Part shown: in pieces, positions 20,844 to 28,177 of the stretch | Position numbering within the stretch: the first letter of the stretch is position 1 | How the letters are laid out: every line of letters starts with the position of its first letter | Assembly: GCF_025376885.1 (NCBI RefSeq) | Contig: NZ_JAHUBR010000001.1 | Location: 62,001-126,000, forward strand | Direction of reading: 5' to 3' | Length of the DNA: 64,000 nucleotides | DNA from: Pseudoruegeria sp. SHC-113 | GTDB taxonomy: Bacteria > Pseudomonadota > Alphaproteobacteria > Rhodobacterales > Rhodobacteraceae | Program-made: the position numbers and the translations under genes | The notes under the pieces: model-generated | What the model was told of the DNA's origin: nothing | The model's database searches: none | What the model saw: the letters and a program-made list of their open reading frames with translations, nothing else

Positions 20844-21204
20844 CGATTACTTTTTCGCTCTTATGATCCCGCCCCAATAAAGCAGCAAGGGCCGCAAGAG
20901 TACACCCCTTACAGCCCTTGAACCAGCAGACTTGCCACTGGCCGGTATGACTCAAATATAGTGATTCCAGGCGTCACGGTCAAGCGCGGACTCACTTCTT
21001 ACGCAGAGTCAAGAGTTTTCAACATATTGTACCCAGCTTACGTATAGACACCACAAAAAGTTCTCGACACTTTCTACTCATATGTTGCCAGTTGGGTCAC
21101 CTTTTCAGAACGCCCCCTGCACGCCGCGGAATAAGCCTCGGTTGACAGCTCTTGCAACACCGCCCACACAAGGCCCGACTGTGTAACCGCACCGGAGCTT
21201 CCCC
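20844..21204. other. AT-rich intergenic stretch without a gene
   Basis: No credible gene lies in these 361 bases. An inverted repeat, CAAGGGC (20886-20892) and GCCCTTG (20914-20920), lies just upstream of the NYN start and could be an operator or hairpin. AT-rich sequence runs to about 21085, where the right inverted repeat sits. A perfect TTGACA at 21142-21147 lies about 60 bases before the aldo-keto reductase start, but no good -10 follows at the right spacing. Reading frames seen here lack ribosome-binding sites. Confidence 0.6.
21089..21102 (-). repeat. Right imperfect inverted repeat of the AT-rich segment
   Basis: Read on the minus strand this is AGGTGACCCAACTG, the partner of the 20217-20229 repeat. 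GC-rich sequence typical of the genome resumes directly to its right. Together the pair brackets about 890 bases carrying only the NYN gene. Confidence 0.35.
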
Positions 21205-22233
21205 ATGCCCTATACCCCTGCCCCCGACCGCTACGAACGCATGCCCTACCGCCGCTGCGGGCGCTCCGGGCTGAAGCTTCCGGCGATCTCGCTCGGGCTG
21301 TGGCACAACTTCGGGCATGACACCTCCCACGAGGTGAAGCGCGCGATCTGCCAGACGGCCTTTGACAACGGCATCACCCATTTCGATCTGGCCAACAACT
21401 ACGGCCCGCCCCCGGGCAGCGCCGAGGAAGCCTTTGGCGAGATCCTGAAAACCGATTTCGCCGGCTACCGCGATGAGCTGATCATCTCGTCCAAGGCCGG
21501 CTACATGATGTGGGACGGCCCCTACGGCGAGTTCGGCTCGCGCAAATACCTGATGGCTTCCTGCGATCAGAGCCTCAAGCGCATGGGGCTCGACTATGTG
21601 GACATCTTCTATTCCCACCGCTTCGACCCGGAGACGCCGCTGGAGGAAACCATGCAGGCGCTGCATGACATCGTGCGGGCGGGTAAGGCGCTCTACGTGG
21701 GGATTTCCTCCTACAACTCCCAGCGCACGCAGGAAGCCGCGGCGATCCTGAAGGATCTCGGCACGCCCTGCCTGATTCACCAGCCGAGCTACAACATGCT
21801 CAACCGCTGGGTGGAGGAAGACGGGCTGAAGCAGACGCTGAAAGATCTGGGCATCGGCTCCATCGCCTTCACGCCGCTGGCGCAGGGGCTGCTGACGGGG
21901 AAATACCTGAACGGCGTGCCCGAAGGCAGCCGCGCGACGCAGGGCAAATCCCTGAACCCGGCGCTGGTGAATGAAGACTCGGTGAAGAAGCTCAACAAGC
22001 TGAATGAGATCGCGCAGGCGCGGGGGCAGACGCTGGCGCAGATGGCGATTGCCTGGGTTCTGCGTGAAGGCGGCATCACCACGGCGCTGATCGGGGCGTC
22101 CAAACCTTCGCAGGTAGAAGATTGCGTCGGCGCGGTGGGCAATCTGGAGTTCACCGCCGAAGAGCTTGCCGCGATCGATGCATACACCGATCTGGGGCAG
22201 ATCAACCTCTGGGCGCGGTCGTCGGATTCGTAA
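21205..22233 (+). CDS. Aldo-keto reductase, YghZ/Gpr type (L-glyceraldehyde 3-phosphate reductase-like)
   Basis: The 342-residue NADPH-dependent oxidoreductase belongs to the AKR14/Kv-beta-like branch, whose E. coli member YghZ reduces L-glyceraldehyde 3-phosphate and methylglyoxal. The tetrad is visible as the Asp and Tyr of FDLANNYGPP, the Lys of ISSKAGY and the His of FYSHRFD. The early MPYRRCGRSGLKLP and late LIGASKPSQ blocks are typical. GGAG precedes the ATG. It is a single-gene unit next to the acquired NYN segment. A structured repeat element begins 18 bases after its stop codon. Confidence 0.9.
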   Translation: MPYTPAPDRYERMPYRRCGRSGLKLPAISLGLWHNFGHDTSHEVKRAICQTAFDNGITHFDLANNYGPPPGSAEEAFGEILKTDFAGYRDELIISSKAGYMMWDGPYGEFGSRKYLMASCDQSLKRMGLDYVDIFYSHRFDPETPLEETMQALHDIVRAGKALYVGISSYNSQRTQEAAAILKDLGTPCLIHQPSYNMLNRWVEEDGLKQTLKDLGIGSIAFTPLAQGLLTGKYLNGVPEGSRATQGKSLNPALVNEDSVKKLNKLNEIAQARGQTLAQMAIAWVLREGGITTALIGASKPSQVEDCVGAVGNLEFTAEELAAIDAYTDLGQINLWARSSDS

Positions 22234-22250
22234 AAAGAAGATGCAACGGT

Positions 22251-22340
22251 AGCGCCGTCCCGAGGGGTGGCGCAATCGCGCCGCCCCGTGGGGGCGGGAC
22301 GGCGCGGCCCAACAGTGCCTGTTGGGCGCTCTTTGAGCTT
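22251..22340 (+). repeat. Structured 3' element, copy A (after the aldo-keto reductase)
   Basis: The outer stem is 22252-22261 with 22296-22305 (10 perfect pairs). It encloses a hairpin 22264-22273/22278-22287 (10 pairs, one T-G wobble) and the linker GTGGGGGC. A second hairpin, GCCCAACAG-TGC-CTGTTGGGC (22307-22327), follows, then CTCTTTGAGC. Copies B (52240-52323) and C (23022-23102, minus strand) share the plan. It lies between convergent genes, in the sense orientation of the aldo-keto reductase gene. Confidence 0.8.
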
Positions 22341-22966
22341 CAGTCCCCGCTCTTCCACCCCGCGCTGCGGTGCGTGCCATCGCAATAAGGTTTGTTCCCG
22401 GATTTCCCGCAGCGGCAGAGGATGTTTTTCCGCTCCGAGATCCCTTCAGCCGAGGAGTCCGTCTCCACCGGGACCTCGGTGACCCAATAGGGCCCATCCT
22501 TCTGGATCATGATCTCCGCGCGGCCCTCAGCCACCATGGTTTCCGGCGGCGTGCCCATCTGCAGCGCGCCCGACGGGCAGGCCGCCACTACGGCTTCCAC
22601 CTCGGCCACGGTGCCATTGTCCGGCTGCACCCAGGGCTTCTTGTTCGCGTCGAAAATGTTGGAGGCGATCCGCCCGCATTCCGCCGCATGGCCACAGAGG
22701 CGCGGGTTGAAGGAAACCGTCACCTCCTTGCCCTCATAGGTGAAGAACTTGTCTGGGCCTTCGGGCTTGCCGCCCCGGCTTTCAAAGCCAACCTTGGTGT
22801 GCGTGCCATCGCAGAAGGGCTTGTTCGCGCTTTGCCCGCAGCGGCAGAGCGCCATCACAGGTTTCACCTCCAGCGCCGCGCCATCCTCACCCGTCAGGCT
22901 GTGGATGTGTTTCGCTATGAGCGGCCCGTTCTCGCGCTCTTCGATTTTCGGGGTCTCGTCACTCAT
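22340..22966 (-). CDS. CDGSH iron-sulfur/4Fe-4S mono-cluster protein
   Basis: This 208-residue protein has three recognisable parts. A first CDGSH [2Fe-2S] site (CRCGQSANKPFCDGTH) lies at about residues 40-57. A middle domain of the DUF1271/Fer4_19 ferredoxin-like type (RLCGHAAEC and VVAACPSGAL) follows at about 75-145. A second CDGSH site (CRCGKSGNKPYCDGTH) is near the C-terminus. CDGSH proteins ligate a 2Fe-2S cluster by three Cys and one His and act in redox or cluster transfer. There is no signal peptide, so it is cytoplasmic. AGGAGGAG precedes the ATG. The role in this organism is unknown. Confidence 0.85.
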   Translation of the reverse strand: MSDETPKIEERENGPLIAKHIHSLTGEDGAALEVKPVMALCRCGQSANKPFCDGTHTKVGFESRGGKPEGPDKFFTYEGKEVTVSFNPRLCGHAAECGRIASNIFDANKKPWVQPDNGTVAEVEAVVAACPSGALQMGTPPETMVAEGRAEIMIQKDGPYWVTEVPVETDSSAEGISERKNILCRCGKSGNKPYCDGTHRSAGWKSGD

Positions 22967-23021
22967 CGCTGGCTCCTCCTGCTGGCATACTCAGCAAATA
23001 GGGTAACCCGGTGCAAATTGA

Positions 23022-23102
23022 GATCAAACCGCCCGGCGGCACGCCGGGCAGCCCCCGCCCGCCCCCAAGGCGGAGGCTTTCGCCCCCACCACGGGCCGGG
23101 GC
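23022..23102 (-). repeat. Structured 3' element, copy C (after pip)
   Basis: On the minus strand the outer arms 23102-23093 and 23060-23051 pair in 9 of 10 positions. The inner hairpin (23090-23069) has a GAAA loop and a T-G wobble at the third pair, as in copies A and B. The linker TTGGGGGC follows. The second hairpin is GCCCGGCG-TGC-CGCCGGGC (read on the minus strand, 23049-23031), followed by GGTTTGAT. It begins 28 bases after the pip stop codon, in the sense orientation of pip. Confidence 0.75.
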
Positions 23103-23130
23103 CGCCCTCTGTTTGGCGACAGTTGGGGCC

Positions 23131-24120
23131 TCAGAGCATAAGCGTTGTGCGCCGCAGCCGCAGGGCGTTCATTTCCTTCACCAGCTCCGCCGTGATCCCG
23201 GCTTCCGACAGCGCATGGCCCGCCATATGCACCATCTTCAGCCGTGCATGCGGCAGGCCCTTGGCCAGCGCATAGGCCGATTGCGGCGGGCAGATCATGT
23301 CAAACCGCCCCTGCACGATGGAGACCGGCAGATGGGCGATCTTCGGCAGATCCCGCAGGATCTGGCCGTCTTCCTGCAGAAAGCCCTTGTTGACGAAATA
23401 GTGGTTTTCGAGCCGCGCGAAGGCGCGGGCATAATCCGAAGGCGCCTCCATCCGCGCGCCCTGATTGTGGATCGAGGCAAGCGCGTTTTCCCACCCAGCC
23501 CAGGCGCGGGCGAAACGGGATTCCTGCACCGTGTCACCGGAGAACAGGCGCGCGTGGTAGGCGGCGATCAGATCGCCGCGCTCCTCTTCGGGGATCAGCC
23601 CGGCAAAATGCTCCCAGACTTCCGGCCAGAAGGCCCCGGCCCCGCCGCCGTAGAACCAGTCCAGCTCCCGCTGCATCATCAGGAACACGCCACGCAACAC
23701 CAGCGCTGCCGCGCGGTCCGGGTGCGCCTGCGCGTAGATCAGCGCGAGCGTCGCGCCCCAGCTGCCGCCGAACACGATCCAGCGTTCTATGCCCAGCGCG
23801 GCGCGGATCGTCTCGATGTCGCGCACGAGGTGCCACGTGGTGTTGTCCTCAACCGAGGCATGGGGCCGCGAACGCCCACAGCCGCGCTGATCGAACAAGA
23901 CGATCCGGTAGGCCTTGGGATCGAAATACCGGCGCATCGCCGGGCTGCAGCCGCCGCCGGGGCCGCCGTGCAACACCACGACCGGGATGCCTTCGGGATT
24001 GCCGCATTGCTCCACATAGACGCGGTGCCCCTCGCCCACCTCCAGCGTGCGCTGGTCAAACGGGGTGATCGCGGGGTAGAGGAACCCGCCTGCGCTGTTT
24101 TGGTCTGCGACTTTGTCCAT
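23131..24120 (-). CDS. pip: Proline iminopeptidase
   Basis: The 329-residue alpha/beta hydrolase releases N-terminal proline from peptides (peptidase family S33). The oxyanion HGGPGGG motif, the nucleophile S110 in GGSWGA, DQRGCGRS, the late acidic QGRFDMICP and the C-terminal HMAGHA histidine are all present. I chose the ATG at 24120, since it is preceded by AGGTGGGG; the longer in-frame extension would overlap ubiG. It is divergent from ubiG with a 69-base gap, and copy C of the structured element follows its 3' end. Confidence 0.93.
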   Translation of the reverse strand: MDKVADQNSAGGFLYPAITPFDQRTLEVGEGHRVYVEQCGNPEGIPVVVLHGGPGGGCSPAMRRYFDPKAYRIVLFDQRGCGRSRPHASVEDNTTWHLVRDIETIRAALGIERWIVFGGSWGATLALIYAQAHPDRAAALVLRGVFLMMQRELDWFYGGGAGAFWPEVWEHFAGLIPEEERGDLIAAYHARLFSGDTVQESRFARAWAGWENALASIHNQGARMEAPSDYARAFARLENHYFVNKGFLQEDGQILRDLPKIAHLPVSIVQGRFDMICPPQSAYALAKGLPHARLKMVHMAGHALSEAGITAELVKEMNALRLRRTTLML

Positions 24121-24189
24121 ACCCCACCTATATAAGCTGCAAGGGCGCCCCGCCATGGGGCCGACACGAGATATTAACCGGAGGCGCAT

Positions 24190-24945
24190 ATGCAGGCCAC
24201 CCAAACCACCGCTCAAACCACCGTCGATCCGGCGGAAGTCGCCAAGTTCGAGGCCATGGCCGCGGAATGGTGGGACGTGAACGGCAAGTTCAAACCGCTG
24301 CACATGCTCAACCCCTGCCGGCTGGATTACATCACCAGCCAGATCGCGCTGGAGTTCGACCGCGACCTGACGCAGCCCGAGCCCTTGAAGGGCCTGCGCC
24401 TTCTGGATATTGGCTGTGGCGGAGGCTTACTGTCCGAACCGATGGCGCGGCTGGGGGCTGAGGTTGTGGGCGCGGACGCCGCGCCGCGCAACATCCCCGT
24501 CGCGCAGGTCCATGCGGAGCAGCAGGGGCTGGTGATCGACTACCGCAACGTGACAGCCGAGGCGCTGGCCGAGGCGGGCGAGCAGTTTGACGTCGTGCTG
24601 AACATGGAGGTGGTGGAGCATGTTGCCGATCCTCAGGCCTACACAGATGCCTGCGCCGCGCTGCTGAAACCGGGCGGGCTGATGATCTGCTCCACGATCA
24701 ACCGCAACCCGAAAAGCTTCATGATGGCCATCGTCGGCGCGGAGCATGTGATGCGCTGGCTGCCCAAGGGCACGCACGACTGGAACAAGTTCATTACGCC
24801 GGACGAGCTTTACGGGCTGATCGAGAAGGCCGGGCTGCTGCCGGTGGACCGCAAGGGATTCGTGTTCAACCCGATCAGCTGGAGCTGGTCCCTTTCGGAC
24901 CGCGATCTTTCGGTGAATTACGTCTCCGCCTCCACCAAGCCCTGA
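24190..24945 (+). CDS. ubiG: Ubiquinone biosynthesis O-methyltransferase UbiG
   Basis: The 251-residue SAM-dependent methyltransferase performs both O-methylations of the ubiquinone ring. The typical opening [19 protein letters not shown], motif [25 protein letters not shown] and [10 protein letters not shown] are all seen. GGAGG lies just before the ATG. Its stop codon directly abuts that of the convergent marR gene. Ubiquinone is the respiratory quinone of this bacterial group, so it should be constitutive. Confidence 0.96.
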   Translation: MQATQTTAQTTVDPAEVAKFEAMAAEWWDVNGKFKPLHMLNPCRLDYITSQIALEFDRDLTQPEPLKGLRLLDIGCGGGLLSEPMARLGAEVVGADAAPRNIPVAQVHAEQQGLVIDYRNVTAEALAEAGEQFDVVLNMEVVEHVADPQAYTDACAALLKPGGLMICSTINRNPKSFMMAIVGAEHVMRWLPKGTHDWNKFITPDELYGLIEKAGLLPVDRKGFVFNPISWSWSLSDRDLSVNYVSASTKP

Positions 24946-25386
24946 TCAGCTTTCCCCAAGGTGCTGGCGCAGCTCGCGCAGCACCTTGAGCGTGGTGCGG
25001 GTGTTTTCATCACCAATGTCGGCGGTGGCCTCCGACAAGATCGGCGCAATCGCCTGAATCGCGGCCTGCAGCGCGGCGCGGCCTGCCGGGCTGATCGAGA
25101 CGAACTTGCGCCGCGCGTCGTCCCAATCGGGGCGGATGTGCACATGGCCAGCCCATTCCAGCTTGGAAAGCGTGTTCGTCATCGCGCCGCGCGTCACGTG
25201 GAACGTGGCCGCAAGCTGGGCCGGGGTGCGCTCGTCGCGCAGGTGATCAAGGTGGTTGAGCACCGAGAAATGCGAAAGCTCCATCCCCTTGGGCAGAGCC
25301 TTGGAGATCTGGCTGCGGGCCAGCTGCCCGGCCATGAACAGCTCGCTGAACAGGGCCGCGGCAAGGGATTCGTTCGGGTTGTTCAT
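24946..25386 (-). CDS. MarR family transcriptional regulator
   Basis: The 146-residue winged-helix regulator has the MarR core: helices around LSHFSVLNHL, the recognition region QLAATFHVTRGAMTNTLSKLE and the wing WDDARRKFVSISPAGRAAL. The ligand and targets are unknown. The ATG at 25386 overlaps the stop of the nitrilase-family gene (ATGA), so it is translationally coupled as the last gene of comF-grxC-nit-marR. An upstream in-frame ATG at 25440 is deep inside that gene and unlikely. No clear operator was found. Confidence 0.88.
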   Translation of the reverse strand: MNNPNESLAAALFSELFMAGQLARSQISKALPKGMELSHFSVLNHLDHLRDERTPAQLAATFHVTRGAMTNTLSKLEWAGHVHIRPDWDDARRKFVSISPAGRAALQAAIQAIAPILSEATADIGDENTRTTLKVLRELRQHLGES

Positions 25387-26219
25387 ACCGGTGCCGTGTA
25401 GTCCCTGTCGTGGGTGATCGCGGGAATCTGTTTGCGGCACTTCTCCACCAGTGACAGGTCAAGATCAACCACGCTGACGCCCGGTGCATCGCCCGCATCG
25501 TGCAAAACCTCGCCCCAGGGCGAAACCACCAGCGAATGCCCATAGGTTTGGCGGGATTTGCCTGTGCTTGCGGCATGAGTGCCGGTCTGCGCGGGGGCGA
25601 GCACGAAACAGCCCGTCTCGATGGCGCGGGCGCGCAGCAACACATGCCAATGCGCCGCGCCGGAGACGGGCGAGAAAGCGGCCGGCACTGTCAGGATCTG
25701 CGCGCCGGCTTTTGCCAACGCGCGGTGCAGATGGGCGAAACGCAGATCATAACAGATCGTCATGCCGATCTTGCCGAATGCCGTATCCGCCAGCACGGCC
25801 TCAGCCCCCGGCCTGTAGCCCGCGCTTTCGCGGTAGGATTCGGCTTCGCTGATCTCCACGTCGAACATGTGGATCTTGTCATAGCGGGCGCGGATGCTGC
25901 CGTCCGGGGCGATCAGAAAAGAGCGGTTGGCGAAGCGGCCGTCTGCATCCTCGGTTTTCAGCCCCAGTGAACCGATCAACAGCCATATGCCATGTTTCGC
26001 CGCGCTTTCGCGCAGGCCCGCAAGGGTGCGATCCTCGGCTTCCGGCTGCAGCACGGCCTGCTGGTGCGTGCGCGAGGCGGAGACGCAATTCGTCACCTCA
26101 GGCGTCAGCACAAACTGCGCGCCCTGCGCGGCGGCTTCGGCCACCATGCCTTGAGTCACCGGCAGGTTGGCCGCCGGATCATCGGAGACGTTAAGCTGCA
26201 GAAGCCCCGCGCGCAGCAT
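25383..26219 (-). CDS. Nitrilase-superfamily amidohydrolase (Nit1/deaminated-glutathione amidase-like)
   Basis: The 278-residue carbon-nitrogen hydrolase has the Glu-Lys-Cys triad E41 (LTPEVTN), K115 (RYDKIHMFD) and C156 (TICYDLRF). The KIHMFDVEI block and the overall length fit the Nit1/NitFhit branch, whose members repair deaminated glutathione. The neighbouring glutaredoxin gene, whose stop overlaps its start by one base (TGATG), agrees with a glutathione-related role. The exact substrate remains an inference. Confidence 0.88.
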   Translation of the reverse strand: MLRAGLLQLNVSDDPAANLPVTQGMVAEAAAQGAQFVLTPEVTNCVSASRTHQQAVLQPEAEDRTLAGLRESAAKHGIWLLIGSLGLKTEDADGRFANRSFLIAPDGSIRARYDKIHMFDVEISEAESYRESAGYRPGAEAVLADTAFGKIGMTICYDLRFAHLHRALAKAGAQILTVPAAFSPVSGAAHWHVLLRARAIETGCFVLAPAQTGTHAASTGKSRQTYGHSLVVSPWGEVLHDAGDAPGVSVVDLDLSLVEKCRKQIPAITHDRDYTAPV

Positions 26220-26476
26220 CAGGCGGCGAGCAGCGGATCGAGCTTGCCGCGCTGTTCCAGATCGTAAAGGTCGTCGCAGCCACCCACATGAGTCTCGCCG
26301 ATGAAAATCTGCGGCACCGTGTGGCGGCCATGGGCGCGCTGCATCATCGTCTTGCGCAGCCCTGAATCGCGGGAGACATCATATTCGGTGAACTCGATGC
26401 CCTTTTGCTTCAGCAGGCGTTTGGCGGCGTGGCAGAAGCCGCAGAGCGGGGAGGTGTAAATCTCGACGGGTTTCAT
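26219..26476 (-). CDS. grxC: Glutaredoxin 3 with CGFC active site
   Basis: The 85-residue glutaredoxin reduces disulfides and glutathionylated proteins using glutathione. The active site is C12-G-F-C15, where classical GrxC has CPYC; the proline is missing, which usually shifts redox potential. The glutathione-binding TVPQIFIGE and GGCDDLYDL motifs are intact. It overlaps the nitrilase-family gene by one base and follows comF by 34 bases. Confidence 0.93.
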   Translation of the reverse strand: MKPVEIYTSPLCGFCHAAKRLLKQKGIEFTEYDVSRDSGLRKTMMQRAHGRHTVPQIFIGETHVGGCDDLYDLEQRGKLDPLLAA

Positions 26477-26510
26477 GGCGGTATCCTTGTTTGCGCGGAA
26501 CTATAGGCAT

Positions 26511-27233
26511 CTAGGCATCCTTCGCAACGCGCGCGAGGGTCAGGACACATACCTCACTTGCCCGTGATGCAAGGCAGGCCTCGGCGCAGGCCGCCAGCGT
26601 CGCGCCCGAGGTCATCACATCGTCCACCAGAAGCACCGGGCGGTCCGTCATCAGCTCCTCCCGGCGTGGGTGGGCGATGATGGCATCGGTCAGCGCGGCG
26701 AAACGCGCCTCCGCCCCGAGGCCCTCCAGCACCGGCGTCTGTTTGCGGCGCAGAAGCAGATCCGGGCAGTAGCCGAGCCCCGCGCGCCGCGCGATAGCGC
26801 GGGCCAGCAGCGCGGATTGGTTGTAGCGCCGCTGCAGGAAACGCATCCGGTGCAGCGGCACCGGGGCCACGAGCAGATCCTCCCGCAGAAGCGGCGCGGC
26901 GGCGCGCAGCATCCAGCCTGCGGCAGGCTCCACCAGATCGAAGCGGTCCGCCCGCTTCAGGCCAAGGATCATCCGCCGCGCATTGCCTTGATACAAAAGC
27001 GCCGCACGCCCCGCCGCCCAGGGCCGCGCGATGCGGCGGCAATCGTCGCAGAGCTCGCCCTCAGGGGCCTCCTCGCCGGGCAGCGGCACACCACAGGCAT
27101 GGCAGATGATCCCGGTGATGAAGGGGGTTTCCCGCCAGCAGCTGCCGCAGAGGCCCCCGTCATCCGCCACCAACGCGCCGCAGCCAAGGCAGCGCGGCGG
27201 GTAAATCAGCCTCAGAGCCCTTTGCATCCCCAT
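26511..27233 (-). CDS. comF: ComF family phosphoribosyltransferase-like protein
   Basis: The 240-residue protein has an N-terminal double zinc-binding region (C15/C18, C29/C32, C44/C47, C62/C65). A type-I phosphoribosyltransferase fold follows, with the PRPP loop VLLVDDVMTSGAT near residue 200. ComF proteins are needed for DNA uptake in competent bacteria, probably supporting single-strand import. A perfect AGGAGG lies 5 bases before the ATG. It heads the comF-grxC-nit-marR operon and is divergent from the methyltransferase gene with a 38-base gap. Confidence 0.9.
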   Translation of the reverse strand: MGMQRALRLIYPPRCLGCGALVADDGGLCGSCWRETPFITGIICHACGVPLPGEEAPEGELCDDCRRIARPWAAGRAALLYQGNARRMILGLKRADRFDLVEPAAGWMLRAAAPLLREDLLVAPVPLHRMRFLQRRYNQSALLARAIARRAGLGYCPDLLLRRKQTPVLEGLGAEARFAALTDAIIAHPRREELMTDRPVLLVDDVMTSGATLAACAEACLASRASEVCVLTLARVAKDA

Positions 27234-27271
27234 CGCAGCCTCCTATCTTGCCGCGAAACCCAGGACAAAGC

Positions 27272-28120
27272 ATGAGCCGCCAAGCCCCGATCACCGACCA
27301 GAAGGCCCTTGCCCGCGCCCGCCAGCGTGCCGCGCAGCACGGCGACTCGGCTCTGTTCCTGCAGGAAGAAGCGCTTCTGGAGATCAAGGAAAGACTCAGC
27401 GAGGTTAACAGAGCGTTTAAGCGGGTGGCCGTAATCACGCCTTGGCCCGCGCTCTGGCAGCCCGCCTTCCCCGAGGCCGATGTGCTGGAGGACGGCGCCG
27501 ATCTGCTGGCCTTCCCTAACCCGCCCTATGATCTGGTGATCCACGCCATGGGGCTGCATTGGGCGGGCGATATCGTCGGCCAGCTGGTGCAATGCCGACT
27601 GGCGCTGAAACCGGATGGGCTGTTCCTTGGCGCAGCGCTTGGAGGGCAGACGCTCCATGAACTCCGCGCCTCGCTGGCGCAGGCCGAGACACAGGTAAGC
27701 GGCGGGCTGTCCCCGCGCGTGCTGCCCATGGCCGAAATCCGCGATCTGGGCGCGTTGCTGCAACGAGCCGGCTTTGCCCTGCCGGTGGCCGACAGCGCCA
27801 CGCAGGTGGCGCTCTACCGCGATCTCTTCCACCTTGCCGCCGATCTGCGCGCCATGGGCGAGACGAACGCCCTCACCGCGCGCCGGAAAACATTTGCCCG
27901 CCGCGCCCTCTTCGCCGAGGCGGCGCGGATCTACGCCGAGGCCTTCGGGCAGGAGGGCCGCATCCGGGCGAGCTTCGAGCTCATCTTCCTGACCGGCTGG
28001 GCCCCCCATGCCGATCAACCCAAACCTTTGCGCCCCGGCTCCGCCGCCCAGCGGCTTTCGGATGCGCTCAACACAGACGAATTGCCGCTGCCGGGCGCAA
28101 ATCCTACCCCAAGCGATTGA
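27272..28120 (+). CDS. Methyltransferase-fold protein, BioC/NDUFAF5-like
   Basis: The 282-residue protein resembles the NDUFAF5/BioC class of SAM methyltransferases. It has an N-terminal helical part (ALFLQEEALLEIKERL), the post-I YDLVIHAMGLHWAGDI block (NPPYDLVIH) and LKPDGLFLGAALGG. The usual glycine-rich SAM motif I is not visible; the equivalent stretch reads VAVITPWPALW. SAM binding may therefore be altered or lost. NDUFAF5 homologues assist complex I assembly, but that role is only inferred here. The start at 27272 follows GGACAAAG. hemH follows 57 bases downstream. Confidence 0.75.
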   Translation: MSRQAPITDQKALARARQRAAQHGDSALFLQEEALLEIKERLSEVNRAFKRVAVITPWPALWQPAFPEADVLEDGADLLAFPNPPYDLVIHAMGLHWAGDIVGQLVQCRLALKPDGLFLGAALGGQTLHELRASLAQAETQVSGGLSPRVLPMAEIRDLGALLQRAGFALPVADSATQVALYRDLFHLAADLRAMGETNALTARRKTFARRALFAEAARIYAEAFGQEGRIRASFELIFLTGWAPHADQPKPLRPGSAAQRLSDALNTDELPLPGANPTPSD

Positions 28121-28177
28121 CACCGCCCCTCGCGCCTTATCTTCCTCGCCAGACCGCTAATGACCAGGACGGACCCG

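Noticed and set aside
20761-20955. 64-codon frame overlapping the NYN start on the same strand
   Set aside because: It runs out of frame into the NYN gene, has no ribosome-binding site and shows no recognisable domain.
21142-21147. Perfect TTGACA before the aldo-keto reductase
   Set aside because: No acceptable -10 at 15-19 bases, so it is not listed as a promoter.
21082-21186. Short plus-strand frame in front of the aldo-keto reductase
   Set aside because: No ribosome-binding site; it spans the composition border and the inverted repeat.
24121-24189. CGCCATGGGGC in the pip-ubiG gap as a fourth copy of the structured element
   Set aside because: Only a short stretch resembles copy B; the outer stem, wobble hairpin and second hairpin are missing.
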